In this document: positions 51,308-54,059 of the stretch, piece by piece
How the letters are laid out: every line of letters starts with the position of its first letter
Numbering within the stretch: position 1 is the first letter of the stretch
Assembly (NCBI GenBank): GCA_937965785.1
Contig: CALCKT010000014.1
Location: 1 to 54,059, forward strand
Direction: 5' to 3'
From: an uncultured Propionibacteriaceae bacterium
GTDB lineage: Bacteria > Actinomycetota > Actinomycetes > Propionibacteriales > Propionibacteriaceae
DNA length: 54,059 nt
Made by a program: the position numbers and the translations under genes
The notes under the pieces: generated by a model
Databases searched by the model: none
Told to the model about the DNA's origin: nothing
The model's input: the letters and a program-made list of their open reading frames with translations, nothing else

Positions 51308-54059
51308 ATGGGTGCTGAGGATGTGATGCCGCTTCCTGAGGATGTGTCGGTTTGTGTGGAGGAGGTTGCTTCGGGTTGGGATGCTGTTGTCAAGGGGGTG
51401 ATGGGTACGCAGGTGGCTCGGGACCGGTCTGATGGGGTTCCGGGTTGGATCGGTGAGGATGCGGATGCCTATACGGAGTCGATCAAGCGGTTGGGGGAAC
51501 GTGCCAGGGGGTTGGGGCAGCTTATAGAGCCGGCGTCGGAGACGTTGCGTACGTGGAGCGCGGCGTTGAGGAAGATGATCACCACGACGGTGCCCGAATT
51601 CTGGGAACGCTACAACGAGGCGATTCGGGTTTACAACAAGGGTATAGATGATCTCAACGAAGAGATCGAGGCCTCAAATCGACGGGGAGAGGTCAATTCC
51701 GGGGCGGACTGGATACTGCGGGAAGCATGTTTGGAAGACGACCTCAAACGGGCTCAGGACAAGGTCATCGCGGACTACAAAACTGCGATGGATGGGTTGG
51801 ACGATGACGCTCAGACGGCTGCGACGGCGATCCAGAACACCCTCGACACGATTGTTGATCCGTCGCTGCAGGGATCGCGCAACCGGATCGGCGCGGCAAT
51901 GTTCAATGACATACCCGTGGTTGATGGCCAGGCGGAATGGGAACAGGCGCAGAGCGAAGCTGGTCCTGCGGCAAGCATAATCAATGGCGGATTCCCGACA
52001 GAGCAGGATATACGGGATTTTCAGGAGAAATATGGAGAGTTGTGCAAAAATCCTTTCTTCGCTCGAGCCTTGGCTGAACGGGTTGACCCTGAGGCGATGA
52101 CGCGTTTCCTGGTGCAAGCTCAAAAGCTCAGGTATGGGGCAGGGAAGTCTTCCATAGATGCCTCACTGAATTCGATTTGCGCATCCTTGGGATCGGCGGT
52201 TTCTCTCGCTACCGGGGGAATGAATGCCGATCCGGCGCTGGTGGAGGTGAACGAAACCTTCGAGGCGTCTCGTGCTGGACTTGTGACTGATGCTGGTGGG
52301 TCGGTGGAGGCCTTGGAGGACGCTAGACTTGAGCAATGGAAAAAGGTCGGTAATCAACTATTTGACGGAAACGGCAATCCGGTTGAGCAAGATGGAATGG
52401 GTATAGGTGCTGTATCGGGTAGGCATTACGGGTATGAATATCTGGGGGAGATGTTCGATGGTGCCGCTAAATCGAATCCAAACCTGGCGTTAGGGGCAAA
52501 GGCTATGAGCGGCGCCGATTCGTTGGCGAATGACATCGTTGCTTTTGATCACACGCACAAGGAAGAGCTGACGAATCCAATCGGTTCTCGCTACGGAGAA
52601 TGGGTGGGGGGGATTCCGCCTGGTGGTGATCCGCATTCCACTGACGTCGTCGAATCAGTCCTTAGGCTGATGGATGAGCCCGAAGCGCTTTCGGATGGTG
52701 GGATCGCCAAGGACTCGCCTGCGTGGGATGCGCTGTCAGCGCAGAACGCCAAACGACTTGAGGCGACGCAGAGCTTCTTGGCATCTGATACGACATTTGA
52801 TGTAAAATCATCCGAAGCTCTTTCCCGTAAACCCCATTACGCCGGCGAGGGCCCGATGAACATGACCCGCTACCTCACCGGGTTCCGAGGCAATGCGTAC
52901 TACTCTGGCACCCAAGATGGCGGAGACGCCTTGGGTAGGGTCATCGCTCAGGCGACTACCAGTGCTCCCAAACCGCAAGAGCCAATGTCTTTCGAGGAAT
53001 ACCAGGCGTGGGCTCGGCGCACCGAACAGCCCGCAAAGATTGCGGGAAACCTCTCGCTTGGATATCAAGAAGGCCTTGAGATAGATAACGGGAATGAGAA
53101 TGGTCAGGACCCATATGGCAAAGCGCATGACAAACTGCGCGGCTGGGTTGGGCTCGCTCTTGCTCCGCACGTCGAAGGAATCACTAATTCCATGGGGAGT
53201 GCCGACTCTCAAGGGGAGAAAGGCGAGCCCGATCTCGCCTTCACCGCACCCCAGCCGTTCAGCCATGATGGGTACATGATAAAACTGGGCAGCGACCTGA
53301 GGAATCGAATCATTGGCGCGAACGGTCTTTTCACCGATCTGGCATTCGATCAGAGAGCAGACTTGAACGGCACGCCGGACAACCCGAACGATGATCGTAC
53401 CCCTTCGGGGCATCCGCCAGCGCTCAACACCCTCATGGGGGCTGCCAGCGCGGGATACCAAGAAGATTTGAGGAATTCCCTGAGCCCGGACTATGCGCAG
53501 CCGTCTATCCCCGTCGAGGGCAGGCTGATCAGTGTTCAGAAGAAATGGGCGCACCTGATGGGTGCCATGACGGTGGCGCCAGCGGATTCAACGGCCCAAG
53601 TGAAGGAAGCCATTGAATGCCATAACAGGGAAATTGACGCTGCGGTGAAGGAGTGGCTCACCTCTGTTCCCTTCGGAAACCTGCTTGGTAAAGGGCGTGA
53701 TTTTGCCAAGTGGGTTCTTGACCGGGTCAAAGGGGCCGTGATTCCTGAGGCGGGAAAGGCATTTTGGGAAGAGCCGTTGGGTGTCGATCCGAAGGAGGAA
53801 AAAAGAAAGGCTCAACAAATGCTGGAGAACTTGATGCGGGACTTGACCTATCAGGCGATCTCTGAGGGCAATTATTGGGGAGAAGATCCCGCTCGTACCC
53901 CCGCGGGGTACTTCGGCAGGGGCTCGATGGGGGTGGATTTCCGAAATGGCGAGAACACTGTCTTGCCATACAAAGACATGAGTCCGGATCAGAGGAGTTC
54001 CTTTCAAGATTATATTATTGGAGAGGGTGGGCTCAAGTCCGTCTATGGGGACGTTCTTG
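51308..54059 (+). CDS. large WxG-containing putative type VII secretion substrate, open at the right edge
   Basis: Open for 917 codons with no stop before the window ends. The N-terminus (1-130) is helical with WIGEDADAY (W47-G49), the W-x-G turn of actinobacterial type VII substrates. A long coiled-coil stretch runs to about 200, then a large globular region contains RYLTGFRGNAYY and a Gly/Asp-rich segment, continuing past the edge. A toxin domain would be expected at the unseen C-terminus. Composition is clearly less GC-rich than the core genome, consistent with horizontal acquisition. Its ATG is 3 nt after the small partner's stop. The family assignment is inference. Confidence 0.65.
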   Translation, partial: MGAEDVMPLPEDVSVCVEEVASGWDAVVKGVMGTQVARDRSDGVPGWIGEDADAYTESIKRLGERARGLGQLIEPASETLRTWSAALRKMITTTVPEFWERYNEAIRVYNKGIDDLNEEIEASNRRGEVNSGADWILREACLEDDLKRAQDKVIADYKTAMDGLDDDAQTAATAIQNTLDTIVDPSLQGSRNRIGAAMFNDIPVVDGQAEWEQAQSEAGPAASIINGGFPTEQDIRDFQEKYGELCKNPFFARALAERVDPEAMTRFLVQAQKLRYGAGKSSIDASLNSICASLGSAVSLATGGMNADPALVEVNETFEASRAGLVTDAGGSVEALEDARLEQWKKVGNQLFDGNGNPVEQDGMGIGAVSGRHYGYEYLGEMFDGAAKSNPNLALGAKAMSGADSLANDIVAFDHTHKEELTNPIGSRYGEWVGGIPPGGDPHSTDVVESVLRLMDEPEALSDGGIAKDSPAWDALSAQNAKRLEATQSFLASDTTFDVKSSEALSRKPHYAGEGPMNMTRYLTGFRGNAYYSGTQDGGDALGRVIAQATTSAPKPQEPMSFEEYQAWARRTEQPAKIAGNLSLGYQEGLEIDNGNENGQDPYGKAHDKLRGWVGLALAPHVEGITNSMGSADSQGEKGEPDLAFTAPQPFSHDGYMIKLGSDLRNRIIGANGLFTDLAFDQRADLNGTPDNPNDDRTPSGHPPALNTLMGAASAGYQEDLRNSLSPDYAQPSIPVEGRLISVQKKWAHLMGAMTVAPADSTAQVKEAIECHNREIDAAVKEWLTSVPFGNLLGKGRDFAKWVLDRVKGAVIPEAGKAFWEEPLGVDPKEEKRKAQQMLENLMRDLTYQAISEGNYWGEDPARTPAGYFGRGSMGVDFRNGENTVLPYKDMSPDQRSSFQDYIIGEGGLKSVYGDVL

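Noticed and set aside
52808..53554. 248-codon minus-strand frame inside the right-edge ORF
   Set aside because: The plus strand is open for over 900 codons with a matching partner gene; the minus frame has no start signal or family motif and is treated as a shadow.

Overview
This is a high-GC actinobacterial chromosome segment. It holds SenX3/RegX3-PhoU, CarD-IspD-IspF, CysS-RlmB, DUF3027, DUF3263, an MsiK-type sugar ATPase and PiT, and it uses GTG/TTG starts and apparently leaderless promoters. A fermentative pyruvate formate-lyase locus together with this gene set suggests Propionibacteriaceae (Arachnia/Cutibacterium/Tessaracoccus-like). That placement is inferred from gene content and style, not from a database match.

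Layout. 1-9.3 kb: a truncated minus-strand gene, a ClC chloride channel, phosphoglycerate mutase, a lipoprotein polysaccharide deacetylase, PhoU divergent from the SenX3-RegX3 phosphate two-component system, then carD-ispD-ispF and a membrane Zn-peptidase. 9.4-16.6 kb: a DUF2207 membrane protein, a PiT phosphate transporter with a small membrane partner, a COG3044-type ATPase and an MFS exporter. 16.9-22.0 kb: glyA and a heterodimeric ABC transporter behind an iron-box-like palindrome. 22.0-28.4 kb: a perfect 31-bp inverted repeat, a TipAS-like protein, an RpiB-like isomerase, rlmB-cysS, a DUF4032 protein and a RlaP-type nucleotidyltransferase.

28.4-34.4 kb: an anaerobic pfl operon in which the glycyl-radical domain is a separate 83-residue gene (pflB core, radical subunit, pflA), then metB and msiK. 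34.8-40.7 kb: a membrane-anchored Mrr-like nuclease, a DedA protein, a methyltransferase, a membrane protein, tRNA-Thr(UGU), manA, DUF3263 plus a macrodomain protein, and a GNAT acetyltransferase. 40.9-44.6 kb: groEL behind two CIRCE operators and a long uncharacterised membrane/coiled-coil protein. 44.9-50.6 kb: cutC-nudix, a membrane protein, nagB, a cold-shock protein with DUF3027, and an NCS2 purine permease. 50.9 kb to the end: a small YxxxE protein and a giant WxG-containing ORF, open at the right edge, which look like a type VII secretion substrate pair.

Shared logic: phosphate handling (PhoU, SenX3/RegX3, PiT); sugar and amino-sugar entry into glycolysis (manA, nagB, gpmA, msiK), where manA and nagB share TGAACA/TGTTCA half-sites; and mixed-acid fermentation (pfl). 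The most interesting items are the split pyruvate formate-lyase, the right-edge secretion/toxin-like locus, the membrane-anchored nuclease, and the structured repeats.
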